From Penicillium oxalicum (taxonomy: Eukaryota; Ascomycota; Eurotiomycetes; Eurotiales; Aspergillaceae), in the NCBI RefSeq assembly GCF_001723175.1, contig NC_064652.1, forward strand, positions 992,001-1,056,000: a DNA stretch of 64,000 bases, written 5' to 3'. The notes below the pieces were generated by a model. It saw only the letters and a list, made by a program, of their open reading frames with translations. It had not been told where the DNA came from and did no database searches. Within the stretch, counting starts at the first letter, position 1. The number at the start of each line of letters is the position of its first letter. A program made the translations under genes and the position numbers. Of the stretch, positions 44,494 through 58,023 are shown piece by piece.

Positions 44494-47400
44494 CTTGGGG
44501 GAGTGCGAGGATGGAAATATAGATGATGGAGATTCAAAGAGACCAAGCACAGATAACCCGGGAGGATCGCTCGTTGAGAAGGGACGGGGGTGGAGGTCCA
44601 ATGGCGATGTTCGTCTTGCGCAACGATGGGACCAGAATCTGCGGATTTGGAGGATCGGGAACTTCAGGGAATCTGTGTCACGTGACTCAATCGCTTTTCT
44701 GCGCTCCGTTCCGGCGGTGCCTGGATCTGGTACAATGCGATTGACGTAAACGGCAGCAAACAAACAGAGTCTTAGTTGGCAGCAACAAACCTAGTTTATA
44801 TGGATGTCAAGACCAGTGTGGGGGTGGATACGTTGAAATATGGGACAAGAAGACGGAAACAATTTGCTAGAGCATGGCTTTGCGTCCAGAGAAAGACGTT
44901 CTCCAACTTTGTAAATGTAAACCAAGGGATCTACTACCTCATTTTGTGGAGTCTGGCCATGTACGAGGTATGAATAAGAGTTTCCAAAAAGCCTTTGCAT
45001 TTTACCTCGTATCCATCCAGATGATCTTCGCCTCTTATTGAGCAGCTTAATGAGATTGACTAGCCATCACCCACTTGCAGGCGACAATTTACCTTTCACG
45101 CGGGCGGGCAGTTAACGGATTAGTGGCTGTCCCATCAGTGTATGGTTTTAAGCCCCTTCTACCCACGTACACTGGAATATCAACTTTAGGATTTCATGTG
45201 CCCTCGCGCAAACATTCAAACTGAGATGCAAATACACAGTTTGATCGTCCCCACTACAACGATGGCGCTGGTCCAGCTGCGAAACAATCTTCCATTGGAC
45301 ATTTCAAGGATGAATACGCTCGAGACCTTTTTCGGACACAGACACTGTTCGTGTACATACGTCAAGATTGTTTGCAGATCTATACTGTCTCCTTCATGTA
45401 TAATTTGTTGTGCCTGACTTCTCGAATATCTGGCAGTCTAAACTTAGAATGCGACCTGGTTACATCTAGTTGACCAGTTGATGCAGGATCTCTGAACCCG
45501 ATGGTAGCCTCAAGCAATGGGTAGTTGGGCAGTGATAAGGTTGCTTGCATGAATCGAATCGCCCGTCTGATTGTGTCCAGTTACATTATGGCCGACCGAG
45601 CGCGATTAAAAGGCCCGAGGTATGGAACCCGATTTTTTTCCAGTTTCAGTATCCCCCATTTGACGGTTGCCAATCGGTCGGCCAAAAACGACTTAGTTGA
45701 CCACTGGAACCTCGTGCTTGGTTGAATCCAGGCGTCGGCCGCGGAAGCGGGTATTCGGGTAAATTCCGATGACCTTTTAGCCCCTGGATTGGAAGTAAAA
45801 TTCGTGCAGCATTTGCGCGTGAGGCCTAGATCTAAGATGCTGGGCCCTGATATGTAGTATAGACTTTTATATTTCACGGATACTGGGATTGACGAAATTT
45901 CCTTTTCTTCAAAGTACCGCCAGTCCAAGTTCACCGTGGTTGGGACGCTCCGTTTAAAGGAAGAGAGAACTTTTGATAGACGACGGGTCCCGTGCAGGTA
46001 TGGACGTCTGGTGTAGGTAATTAGGTTGAGGAAGCACCTCAAGATTTACTTCGAGACTGGGCTAGATAGTCTAGGTCCAAAGTGCCTGGGTGCCGTCGAG
46101 GTAGGTTAATTCGGTTCTCAATGTCCGGCAGTAGGTAGTTATTACCTATGGTCTTGCTGTAGGTACGTGAGATACCAGGTGTATTACCAAATATATATAC
46201 TAGGTGTACAGCATTGCCCGGCTTCGTCGACGCCAGACTGATTGGAAGTGTTGACCTAGGCACAGACTGGATCCAAATAGGACCAATTCGATTCGCCGTT
46301 GAGCTTTGCACCTCTACCTCACCCACTCAAGTCCACTAGACATTGATCAGCGATGGAGCGCACCGATATCTGGTGGTCTCCCGTTTCCCGACTCATATGC
46401 TCATTCCTAAAAGTCGAACAACTTTGTCGAATGAACTTGTTCTCCATGATGGGAATGAACTAGGGGCTCTATGAAGGGATTGAAACCGCCGAAGAAATCA
46501 GCCCGAAGGATTTGGGCTACCAACATTGATGCTTGCTGCCCACTCCACCACCAGCGAACGTCTGACTCCACTACGATAAGAACTACGCTCTGCTTCCATG
46601 AGCATTATTTCGAGACGGGAGATGACCAGCACTAACCATGCGGAGCAGCACCCGGGGGACTTTTGTTACTTGTTGCCATCGAACTCGATCATTGCATCCC
46701 ACTTGCCCAAACTACGTTCTTCGAATCTACAGAGCTTCCTCGATTGTGCTCTAGCCAACGGGAAAAAGACAGACTCCTGAAACGCATCTTCTGCGTAAGG
46801 ATGATGATGATGATGGTGATGATCACGGCTCCGCCATGGTTTCCACCGGGAATTTGCCACTTCGGGGGCCCCCTTCGCAACAGGTGTTGTCCAGCTCTAA
46901 CACGCGAAGACCATTGAAATGCGAAAAAAACGCGTGACACGCCCACAAGATGCTCAGTAGATCCATCAAGTCGAGAGGACTCCGTTACAATAGGTCGTCA
47001 GCCGGGTGCATGCTGGTACTACTGACAGCAGGAGGGACATTTTGCCCGTAGAGAACCGGCAATACAACGATGGATTTGGCGTGCAGGGACAGGTGTCGCA
47101 TTGCATTTACCCGATAGCCGACTTTCGGACTCGGCCCGGGGGGCACGGCGTGGACGGTGAAGAGGTCACGCGGAGGGTCAACCCGTCGGTGGAGATGTTG
47201 GCCACTCCACTGATCTCTGCTGGGATCGTGGCTTTTGGAAGTGGGATGTTCAGCGAGAGGTCTGGTCTCCTGCATTCAAATCATAAACAGGCAGAAGTTG
47301 CCTTTTTCCCCCCTCTTCTCTGTTATCTTTCACATCAATATCTCTCCCCCATTTAATTGCTCCAATGCTCAATAGAGTGTACAAGCATTGTCGGCGGGAG

Positions 47401-48076
47401 GAAGTACTGATTCCATACATTTGGTATAGAATCCTCATAGTTTATGTGTAGATTCTTCTTCTACTCAGACCACCGTAGTGTCGGCCTGCCACCACTCAGG
47501 ATTCGTATTGCCCGAATTGTTTGGTTGCTCACCTCAAACCACTCTGGTGGTCTCGCCCCAGACTGAAGGAGCCTCCCCCTCACCCCCAATTGAAATTGGA
47601 GACCCCCCCCCCCCCCCCCCCGCGGTTAAAATCAGATTGCCCCTCCAGGACTCTCCACTTTTTCTGGTGGACGCAGTCGTCGATAGTCAAGCCTTCACGC
47701 CCGGAGAGGTCCAGGAGGCCCAGGGAAGGTACCTCCGGCTCTGCTGGTTGGCTACAGCCGGAGAATTCTGGAGGTGCTACTCCGCGTTCTCTCCACGTTT
47801 GCTCGGCAAGATGATGGTCCCGCGATACTGGACGACAGCTTGTTGGGCAACAAAACTCGGTGCGCTTGACGAGAATTTTTTTGGGGGAGAATTTTGTAGT
47901 GGTGGTCACCTGGCCGATTCGTTTCCAGTCAAGTGATTTAAAGACTGTGCCTGCCCCTCGTTACACCGATCCTGTATTGTTGATCCTCTCTTGTTCCTCT
48001 CTTTCGCTGGCTTCTTGATCCTTTCTCCTTTTTTTTTTCTACTTAACCCCATTTTTCCACACCATAAAAGATCATC
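44494..48076. other. Long gene-free stretch (3.6 kb) upstream of ladA
   Basis: Nothing recognisable as a protein gene. It contains TAGGTA/TACCTA-rich words around 46.0-46.2 kb, an ATG-type microsatellite near 46801, a 19-base C homopolymer (47603-47621) and the ladA promoter with a pyrimidine-rich 5' leader (about 47975-48060). Several frames of 60-150 codons exist, none with a domain. It may hold non-coding or very diverged genes. Confidence 0.4.
47623..47630 (+). promoter_or_regulatory. Possible AraR-type site upstream of ladA
   Basis: CGGTTAAA fits the CGGDTAAW consensus I recall for the arabinose regulator AraR. It is about 450 bp upstream of the ladA ATG, right beside the C homopolymer. 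A single 8-bp match can occur by chance, so this is only suggestive. Confidence 0.35.
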
Positions 48077-49364
48077 ATGTCGACCGCTACCACCGTCACC
48101 AAGACCAACATCGGTGTCTACACCAACCCCCAGCATGACCTGTGGATTGCGGAGGCGGAGCCCAAGGCGGAAGATGTTCAGAGCGGCAAGAGTCTCAAGC
48201 CCGGCGAGGTGACCATTGAGGTGCGCAGCACTGGTATTTGCGGGTAAGATCTTCCCCTAGGCCCGGTGGTGACCTTGGGGAGCCTGTGTGGCTTGGTCCC
48301 CAACGGAAAAAGAGTCAAGCGAGGGAAAAATGCGACTGACCGGGATCTTCTGTCTGCGCGCTCTCTCTAGATCGGACGTTCACTTTTGGCACGCCGGCTG
48401 CATCGGCCCCATGATCGTGACGGGCGACCACATCCTCGGCCACGAGTCTGCCGGTCAGATTGTCGCGGTCGCTTCCGACGTCACCTCTTTGAAGCCCGGA
48501 GACCGAGTCGCCATTGAGCCCAACGTGATCTGCAACGAATGTGAGCCTTGCTTGACGGGACGATACAACGGCTGCGAGCGAGTCGCCTTCCTGTCCACCC
48601 CACCCGTGGACGGCCTCCTCCGCCGCTATGTCAACCACCCCGCCATCTGGTGCCACAAGATCGGCGACATGAGCTATGAGGATGGTGCTTTGCTGGAGCC
48701 TCTGAGTGTGGCCTTGGCCGCCATCGAGCGCAGCGGGCTGCGCTTGGGTGACGCCACCCTCATCACCGGTGCCGGTCCCATCGGTCTGATTTCCCTGCTC
48801 AGTGCCCGCGCCGCCGGTGCCTGCCCCATCGTCATCACCGACATTGACGAGGGTCGTCTGGCCTTTGCCAAGTCTCTGGTTCCTGAAGTCCGCACCTACA
48901 AGGTTCAGATCGGCCTCTCCGCCGAGGAGTCCGCGGCGGGAATCATCAATGCCCTCAACGACGGCAACGGCTCCGGCCCCGATGCGCTGCGGCCCCGTCT
49001 GTGCCTGGAGTGTACCGGTGTGGAGAGCAGTGTCAACTCCGCCATCTGGAGCATGAAGTTCGGTGGCAAGGTGTTTGTGATCGGTGTGGGCAAAAACGAG
49101 ATGACCATTCCCTTCATGCGTCTGAGCACCCAGGAGATCGACCTGCAGTACCAGTACCGCTACTGCAACACCTGGCCGCGTGCCATCCGTCTGGTGCAAA
49201 ACGGAGTGATTGATCTGCACAAGCTGGTCACCCACCGCTTTGCCCTGGAGGATGCGCTCAAGGCCTTTGAGACCGCGGCAAACCCCAAGACTGGCGCGAT
49301 CAAGGTGCAGATCATGAGCTCCGAGGAGGACGTCAAGGCGGCCTCGGCTGGTCAGAAGATTTGA
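48077..49364 (+). CDS. ladA: L-arabinitol 4-dehydrogenase (LadA)
   Basis: NAD-dependent oxidation of L-arabinitol to L-xylulose in the fungal L-arabinose pathway; cytosolic. Exons 48077-48243 and 48371-49364 encode 386 residues, the usual length. Medium-chain dehydrogenase/reductase: catalytic zinc ligands in TGICGSDVHFW and GHESAGQIV, structural zinc Cys cluster in [15 protein letters not shown], Rossmann motif [15 protein letters not shown]-terminal [20 protein letters not shown] and the [10 protein letters not shown] patch are typical of LadA rather than xylitol dehydrogenase. The intron is GT-AG with a CT-rich 3' end. Expected to be induced by L-arabinose or L-arabitol through AraR. Confidence 0.93.
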
Positions 49365-50930
49365 AGGAGTTCTCTCAGTGGGTGGGGGAATTGATACGAA
49401 AACATTGACGATGTCTGGGAGTTTGGAGCATTGCCTTTCGTGATCCTGGTTGATCTGGTCAGATGGAGGGTGGATGAATGCATCCCCTCTGCTTTATGTT
49501 ATTTTTTTTTGGTTCGGTCTTTTTGGTTGCCATTTTTGCAACCCGATGCTCGTGATATCTAGACATGTTGCCACATGGGTCCTGTCAAGGGGCGCCCGAA
49601 ATGAAAGCTTCTTCTTTTGAAACCCAGGTCTTTTGACAATCCAATCCAAGAGTAAATTGGGGGCCCGTGTCCGATGATTGAGATGGCGCAAAGGAATCGT
49701 CTGAACAGACAGTGTCTTTTTGGTTTCTGCCCATCGCCTGCTGGACGCAGACCACAAGCTGGAACGTGCTCGAGGCTCTCACCCAAAACAAGCGGCAACT
49801 CAACTCGACCATCTGTTGAGAAGCACAGCTAGGTGAATTTTGTTCATCGTCAAAATCTTAGTCTTCGTCGAGTCTCTCCGCAATCTTTGAGCTAGGTGCT
49901 TGCAAAGGTGAAGCTGGTACACGGCGAAATGGATGCCTCTGGTAAAGGCGATTGCATCGCGCCAAAGCCGACCACGACGACGCTTCCTATTGATGGAACC
50001 GCGGCGGCTTCTCGGCAGGGTGAACCTTGTTCTTGTATTGATGCCGACGGACCTGGTACTCGATTAAAAACAATATCGATGCTCGTGATCTGCCGAGAAT
50101 AATCATCGAGTGCTACTCGCACTAGGATTGTTGTAGCCCCGGAATTCTCTCTCTCTCTCTCTCTGATCGCTGGACTCACTACAGCTTCATCTGCCGTGGT
50201 CTTACGTAGACTGCACAACGTGCAAACTACTGTACCAACTGTCCCACCTTAATTTCCCCAGGTCCACCGGACCCTCGGTAGCTCCTCGAGCTCAGGAACC
50301 CCACCCCGGTTCGCAAATTGACTTTCTCATCTCCGCCATTGCCGACATCAACCCGGCAGCCAGACGGGATGGACGAGAAGCATCTCGTCGGCGCTTGTAG
50401 TCGGCTTCCGGTTGAGCCAAGAGTCCTCCCCGGGACTCATGGCTCAGTCCCACTCCGAGGCGACTCTGCCGATCCGCCAAGACTTCCTCTCCGATAATTG
50501 CCCGCGCTTCTTCAGGGTCTCGTCGACGTCGACTGTAGTGGCGTAGGGTCCGGAATTGACGACAGAGGCGCTGTACAACCGGAGCGCTCAACGAGCCATT
50601 GGAAATGGCGTCAAGTTCAACGGCCACAGGGACATGCCCAGCTTGGCGGATCTTGGCCGGGGTCCAGCGGCCATTTGTTTGCCTTGTCCCAGGCCCTTCT
50701 CGCGCATTCATCGGACATTATCTTCTCCACTCACTCGCTCGTACTGCTTTCCCCTCACCTACAACCCCGGTCCTCCACTGACTGCGGACTTTTGATGCAA
50801 GTCATCTGGGGATAGCTGGAGGCGGGGAAGCTGTGCAAATCCACTGGCCACTGAATAAATACCCTCCCCTTCTTCTCACCTCCCTTCGTTCCCTACGCTG
50901 AAGCTGCACACTCCGATCCATCCTTTCATC
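49365..50930. other. Intergenic, ladA to alpha-glucosidase
   Basis: About 1.57 kb: ladA 3' UTR and alpha-glucosidase promoter. A (CT)n microsatellite lies at about 50147-50164. A TATA-like AATAAATA and CT-rich tract sit 45-85 bp upstream of the next ATG. No other gene is supported. Confidence 0.5.
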
Positions 50931-53900
50931 ATGCGGGGATCGCTGCTACTTCTGGCACCCCTCGTGGGCGCCGCCGTGGTTGAGACTCGATCCGGAAATA
51001 CTGATGAGTGCCCCGGTTACAAGGCAGTGAATATCCGCGAGCACGGCCAGTCCTTGACGGCTGATCTGGTTCTCGCGGGTGAGCACTGTGACAGCTATGG
51101 CACTGACTTGGAGAACTTGAAGCTCCTCGTCGAATACCAGACTGGTGAGTAACCCTTGGTCGAGCTCTTGCGCATGGAAAGACAGTCATCAGGGTGGCAG
51201 TCAAAGGTGGATCAAATTCAAATACTAATCGGTATGCCGCAGATGATCGCATCCATGTCCTCATCTCGGATAAGGACGAGGAAGTCTACCAGGTGCCGAC
51301 ATCGGTTTTCCCTCGACCGGACGCAGACAGTCACCATGGCAGCGACCCCAACATTCGCTTCGACTTTGAGGCTGAGCCGTTCTCTTTCCGCGTTCTCCGT
51401 GGGAAAGAGGTCCTCTTTGACACTTCCGAGACAAGCTTGATCTTCGAAGATCAATACCTCAGACTGCGCACCTGGCTTCCCAAGAACCCGTATCTGTACG
51501 GTCTGGGTGAACACTCTGATTCTTTCCGTCTGCCCAACAAGAACTACACCCGCACTCTCTGGAGCCGTGATGCCTACGGTATCCCCGAGAACACCAACCT
51601 GTACGGCAACCACCCGGTCTACGTTGACCACCGAGGTGCCCAGGGTACCCACGGTGTGTTCTTCCTGAACTCCAACGGCATGGATATCAAGGTGGACCAG
51701 ACCGATGACGGCCGTCAATTCTTGGAGTACAACACCGTCGGTGGTGTCTTTGACCTTTACTTCCTTGCGGGTCCCTCTCCCAAGGAGGTGGCCAAGCAGT
51801 ACTCGGAGGTCGTTGGTCTTCCCGCCATGCAGGCATACTGGACCTTTGGTGTAGGTGGATCTTACTGGTTTGGATGGATTTGATTCTGTGCTGACAGCCT
51901 TCGCAACAGTTCCACAACTGTCGTTACGGATACCGCGATGTTTATGATGTCGCCGAGGCCGTTCACAACTACAGCGCGGCTCGCATTCCTCTGGAGACCA
52001 TGTGGACCGATATTGACTATATGGATCGTCGCCGAGTTTTCACCCTTGATCCCGAGCGTTATCCTCTTGAGAAGATGCGCGAGCTGGTCGACTACCTGCA
52101 CAAGCACGACCAGCACTACATCGTGATGGTTGATCCTGCTGTGAGCGACAGCGGTAAGACTTTTAATCAGTGTGCTTTATTCATCCATGTTAAGCCGATG
52201 CTGACCAGGACTTTGCTACAGACAATGGCGCAGCCAACCGAGGCAAGGAGCAAAATGTTTTCCTGAACCGCGACGGAGTGGTCTATCAAGGTAAATTCAC
52301 CACAGACAACAGTATCTTGTCGAATCTGGAGCATTGGCTGACCCTTCATAGGCGCTGTCTGGCCCGGAGTTACAGTCTACCCGGACTGGTTCGCACCCAC
52401 GACTCAAGAATGGTGGGATGGCGAGTTTGAGCGGTTCTTCAACCCTTCCACTGGTGTTGACATTGACGGACTGTGGATTGATATGAACGAGGCTGCCAAC
52501 TTCTGCCCTTGGCCCTGCAAGGACCCCGTTGCTTACTCGGAGGAGAGTGACCTGCCTCCTGCTGCTCCCCCGGTTCGTGACTCGTCGCCTCGTCCGCTGC
52601 CCGGCTTCCCGGCCGACTTCCAGCCCGCGAAGTCTTCAGGCAAGGTTCGTCGTGCACACGGCAGCAAGGCAGGCCTGCCCAACCGGGACTTGGTCTCGCC
52701 AGCGTACCAGATCGCCAATGCCGCCGGTTCTTTGAGCAACAAGACCATTGATACGGATCTCATTCACCAAGGAGAGGATGGGTACGCCGAGTACGACACC
52801 CACAACCTCTACGGTACCAGTAAGTACCTGCCCTTTTCTTAGATTTTGCCCTGGTGACTTGATTGCTCATATGAATGTCCGTTTCTTAGTGATGAGCACT
52901 GCCTCTCGCCATGCTATGAGCGTGCGTCGTCCTTCCGTTCGTCCTCTGGTCATCACCCGAAGCACATTCGCGGGTGCGGGTACTCAAGTTGGTCACTGGT
53001 AAGTCTGCTCCAGCGACATCATGACATATTCAGCTCCAAGTCCCTATCTAACCTTGTTTTCTTTTTTCCTCCATAAAAGGCTCGGTGACAACCTTAGCGA
53101 ATGGGAAAAGTATCGCACTTCTATCAGACAGATGCTGGCGTTTGCCGCCATTTTCCAGATCCCCATGGTCGGGTCTGACGTCTGCGGTTTCGGCGGCAAC
53201 ACGACCGAGGAGCTTTGCGCTCGCTGGGCCACGCTGGGTGCGTTCAACCCCTTCTACCGCAACCACAATGGCCTCGACTCCATCCCCCAGGAGTTCTACC
53301 GCTGGCCCACGGTCGCGGATGCGGCTCGCAAGGCCATTGAAATCCGTTACCGCCTCCTCGACTACCTCTACACTGCGTTCCACCGCCAGACCCAGACCGG
53401 TGAGCCCTTCTTGCAGCCCATGTTCTACGTCTACCCCGAAGACAAGAAAACTTTTGCCAACGAGGCTCAATTCTTCTACGGTGATGCTCTCCTCGTCTCC
53501 CCCGTCCAAGATGTCGGGGAGACCACCGTCGACGCCTACCTGCCCAAGGATCTCTTCTATGACTGGTACACCGGCGCCAAGGTCAACGGCAAGGGTGCCA
53601 CCAAGAAGCTGAAGAATGTTGGCGTCACCGAGATCCCCATCCACATCCGCGGCGGAAGCATCATCCCGCTGCGTGCCGAGAGTGCGATGACCACGAAGGA
53701 GCTGCGCCGTCGTGGCTTTGAGATCCTGGTTGCTCCCGACAACAAGGGCTATGCCTCGGGCTCATTGTACCTGGACGATGGCGAGTCCCTCGAGACCAGC
53801 AGCAGTGAGATTGAGTTTGAATACAGTAAAGGCCGTCTCTCCATCCGCGGTCTGTTTGGCTACCAGACGAATGTGGCGATTGAAGCTGTCACCATTCTGG

Positions 53901-54013
53901 GACAGGATCGCCCACGGAAGCAGGCACGTGGCGAGGAGTATGATGCGGCTCGACAAAGCCTCACCAAGGAGGTGAATGTGTCTCTGAGCGGACCCGCGGA
54001 AATTATCATTTAG
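50931..54013 (+). CDS. agdC: Alpha-glucosidase, GH31 (AgdC type), secreted
   Basis: Secreted GH31 enzyme (alpha/beta-glucosidase AgdC type) acting on the non-reducing ends of oligosaccharides. Seven exons, 50931-51144, 51243-51850, 51910-52153, 52222-52290, 52352-52819, 52890-52998 and 53080-54013, give 881 residues; all junctions are GT-AG with matching phase. [17 protein letters not shown] is a signal peptide. Landmarks: [49 protein letters not shown], catalytic nucleophile in [13 protein letters not shown], and acid/base in [19 protein letters not shown]-type and other N-glycosylation sites (NYT, NKT, NTT) are present. The family's extra loop rich in Pro ([20 protein letters not shown]) is retained. 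Confidence 0.93.
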
Positions 54014-54378
54014 GTTCAGATAAGGGGAATGCCTTCCACTCGGTTGGCTGGGTGCTAGTGAACGGTACATTACATATTTCTAATAAAGAAGCCGTCACAA
54101 ATTCAAATTATGCCATTTTTTTTTTCAATCATCTCTTTTTCTTCTCACTATATCGTCATTTCCAGGCAGATTGAAGTCCTCCCCCCCCCAAATAAAGAAA
54201 CCTAAAACTTGACAGGGTGACAAAAAGCTGTCATGCAGGTACCGAACCTACCCGGGCACGGAGCAGGTACCCTTGAGAATCTGCCCAGACCTACTCCTTC
54301 GTTCTCCTCCTATCTTCACGTTTACTACCTTTACCCTCGCCCCCAACCTGCCCCAGGGCTCTACTGTGCCTAAACTTC

Positions 54379-54888
54379 ATGATGCAGCGAGCCGTGCAAC
54401 AACCTTGGACCATCTGTATCACCAGTGTTCACAGATGTTTCACTACGTCTCTCTCCTCAATTTCTTGCTATCGTCGGATTGCCCGCCAGTCTAGTCCACG
54501 AGCGACAGTTGTGCCGTGTCGAACAATGATGTTGTCACCGCAGTGGACGTGCACCCCGAGAGTGTTTCCCACTGCGGGATTCAAGCTGCTTGACCCGTCC
54601 GCCGAGCTTGAGGGAGAGACACTACCCAATTACCAACCCAGTAGCTCCATTGTAGATATACTGGCAAGCTCCAATTCCGTCAGCAAGCGACGGAAACAAC
54701 ACACGGAGAATCTCTATAGAAACCGTACTCTCAACCAGTGCATAACGTTATTCCAAGGCTACGCATACGGCCCAAGCGGCCATTTCACCGTGAAATTGGT
54801 ACTTCCAAATCCTCATGCTGATCGGCCTTTTGCGACAAGACTGTCAGAATTCCTTCGCCCTGCCTTGATTTCTGTTTCCCACAAGTAA
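54379..54888 (+). pseudogene. Possible relic of an SRPK-like fungal kinase
   Basis: A 169-codon frame contains GFKLLDPSAELEGETLPNYQ and later HFTVKLVLPNPHADRPFAT. These echo the head (LDPS-E-E-LP-Y) and the ATP-lysine strand (VALKLF---HADRPF) of fungal SRPK-like kinases. The glycine-loop and catalytic parts are missing. Resemblance is from memory and partial; it may be chance. Confidence 0.25.
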
Positions 54889-57800
54889 AGTTAGACCTTT
54901 GTCGGGGAGGGCAAAGTGGAATGTCATCGCCAAGGAAAGGCGGGTGGTCTGTGAGAACTGCCCGCGGACGGAGTTTGAATTGATCAAATGGTATCCATCC
55001 ATTCTAGGTGGGTGTGGATAGAGCTTGAGGAACAATTGAAGTTGAGCGCGATGGAACTAATGAGGATGAGACATGGAGGAGGAAGAGGAGTTGCGAATTA
55101 AAGTGAGGTTTTATGGTAGTTGACGGAAGCACTCTATATGCGACGAGATCGAGTCCCTTGAATTTATTCCCATGTCTCGGTTTCATCCCGTTGGACTGGA
55201 CTTGGCAGATTGATAGTACGGTGAGTGTTGGGGGGGGGGTAAGCAAGTGCCTGGATCGAGTGAGGGGATGGAGTATGGGTGTTCTCTGTGGAATTTCCAT
55301 GCGGAAATGATGATGAATTGGAATTTTTCAAATGGTCAGAATAAAGACCATTAGACATACAGTGGTGACCTGAATACTATCTCTTGACTTCAAGTCTCTG
55401 GGGTATCAGGGTTGGGTGATCCGGTACATGATTGATCGTAGGTACCGAGAGTAGGGCAAAAGTTCTACATAGTACAGGCCACTGATAGTAAGGTAGTGAG
55501 TGACAGGTGGGAAAAGAATGAAATGAAAGGTCAACCGATTGGACCAATGTCTTGCAAGTATTACTTGCCAAGTGCCAAGTGCCCTCATGTCCCTGCAGCT
55601 GAGCCGACCACTCCAAAAGGGGGGCTTTGACCGGGGTCTGACCGTTGACAGCCATATATTGGGTAGCCGCGCGATAAACTCACATGGACTTACGTCGGGT
55701 AGGACCTCTGGGTGGATTGATGTTACGTAGTAAGAGACCAGGGGTGGCTGCCCGAGTCTGAATCAACTTCTGCACTTCTGCAGGTGACTGACGAATGAAG
55801 TCTCATCACAATAGGCTGCATAGGGACGAGCAAGTCAGACTCTGCGGGATAAAATGGTCTGCCTAGATATGTGTGCGGTGGGCAATGCAGACTAGAAGTG
55901 GTAAGCGAGATGTGGACAAGAGACTACCAATCTCCCAGTCACAAATATGAGGCTCGAGAAGGAAAGGAAAAAGTGGATTAACGGACGGAAGTCCCAATGA
56001 AAATGGCAAAATTTGGGCTGGGAGGAGGACGATGATGATCAAAGCCGAATTACCGGTCTGGTGGAACTGCTGGCCAGGAGAAAAGGTCCGTTCATCTGAG
56101 CCTCTTCTCAAGGGCACCGGAAGAAACTGCATCGAAGCCACGAGAATAGACACAACAGTCTTTAGTTCTCTCTCTCGTAGGTGATCAATAACGCTCGAAT
56201 GTACTCATGGAGCGGTCGGAGAGTACTTGACCATTTGACTATTTGCTCCATCTGCTTATCTTCAGGTCTGGTGTGACCAAACCCCAAGCTTTTTTTTTTT
56301 TTTTTTACTTTCCTTCTCTTTTTTCCCCCCTTCAAGAAAGACGAAACCCAGCCTCGCAACTGATTGAACTGATCAAGATCTTCAACCATGGGATGGTTCG
56401 GTTACAACTGGAGACCCGGGTGAGGCTGAGGTCCCACCTATCACGGTCGGGTGAGCTACTGCGAGAATCAATCCGTCTCTTTAATTAGTACACTTAGCGC
56501 CTTTTGCCGGGTTGTCATTTTGCCTCTGATCGAGGCGTGTGTACACGAACTGTCCGGCAGCTGCTACCGTGGGATTTCTGCAGCAACATCAGCTGCAGAT
56601 GAATGACTGCGTTGACGCCATGGTAGGCTGATGGCGTGTCTCACTTCTGTCTCTGGTATAATTAGTATGAGCTACATCATGTCTTGCTTTCACTGGCATA
56701 CAGCTGTTGCTGTGTATGATCTGTAATTAGAAGAAATTCTCAATTTCACATGGGTTCACTTTCTTCAGGTTGTGCTGGTATAGCCTGGCAGTCTTGTATA
56801 CACGGCAGAGATACAGAGACGGAAGGGTTGAGTGGCAGGGCGCAACCCCCCCCAAAAACACCTCACCGAAGGAGGCTGGGAGTTGGGGCTGGGGGCGAGG
56901 GTTGGGGGTCTCTGCATCTGAGGGGCATGAACACCTTGCAATGTGTCGAGGATCCAAGACGTTCAGTCCTTATTGTATTCTCTCAACGTGACTTGCATGG
57001 AGAACTCCCTCGACTGTCAAGATGTGTGGACACAGAATCCCTCGAGTTGGGCGAAACATTCCAGGGATCATGCGACCCCCCTGAAGGCCTGCCACGAGAG
57101 GAATCATGTGATTTAGCTGCACCTGACTGTCAATTGGAGATGAGCTTTGATGTCTCACGTTTCTGCCACTTTCCCAGTGAAGGTTTCCCCAGCAGCTCCC
57201 ACGGTGACTCCACCTGTGATCCTGGGTGGAATCAGTGGGTGCCTTGCGACAGGAGTACCAATCAGACTCTCGTGATACCGAGCGTGGATCACCTTTTCTG
57301 AAGTTCCGCCAGGCTTCCTCCGGACCGAGCTGACGCTAGAGCTGAACTAACGACCATTCGGTCGAACTAACCACCGTTTAGGGGCGAGCGCAGAACTCGG
57401 CTCCATGCCTGCACTGGGTTCCATGAAGGCCATGCGGCAGCGGCTGCTGCTATTGCTGCTGCTGGCCTTGCTAGATGTGCCATTGCAGCCGATGTTGGTG
57501 AACCCCTCCTGGAATTACTCCTATTCAATTTTTTATTCCTTTTTTTTTCTTTTCGATTTCTCCTTGAGGGGGCTGACGCCTAACACAAGGAGTCTAGCGT
57601 GAGTGAAAGGGCCGCTTTGTCTCTGAATCTGACCCTTTGATGGGATAGTGGCTCACTGGCTCTCCCACTCATTTCCATCCCACTATTCCTAGAGGAGACT
57701 CTCCGGACTTCCCGAAATTGTGTATAGCCACTTGAGATGGCTCCTGGTGCCAATAATAGGCCACCGATCTAAACGCCCTGGCTCTAGCTGCGGCTGGCTT

Positions 57801-58015
57801 TCACTGCGGAGGACCCGCGATACAAAAGAGCTCCCAGCGCCCGCCAGATCTTGACCGAAACCTTCTTATTTTTTCTCTTGCATTGCATCTCACTGATCAG
57901 ATTCCTGTCGGTCATCTTGAGTTTCTTTCTTCTTTCGTTCAAAAATTCCAAAAAATCCCATTTTGGGTTCAACTGTCAGCTCCACTCGCTATAGCTGCGT
58001 GATCACTTGACGGCA

Positions 58016-58023
58016 TTTATAAC
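58016..58023 (+). promoter_or_regulatory. TATA-like box of the Crh gene
   Basis: TTTATAAC about 125 bp upstream of the start codon at 58145, followed by the CT-rich leader usual before fungal transcription starts. Confidence 0.45.

Noticed and set aside
48315..49235. 306-codon minus-strand frame opposite ladA
   Set aside because: Low-complexity His/Gly/Asp/Val composition and exact overlap with a clear dehydrogenase gene; antisense shadow.
50292..50711. 139-codon minus-strand frame upstream of the alpha-glucosidase
   Set aside because: Arg/Ala-rich composition typical of a GC-rich shadow; lies in a promoter region.
56750..57301. 183-codon frame in the long desert left of the Crh gene
   Set aside because: Cys/Ser/Gly-rich with no recognisable domain and no intron or promoter evidence.
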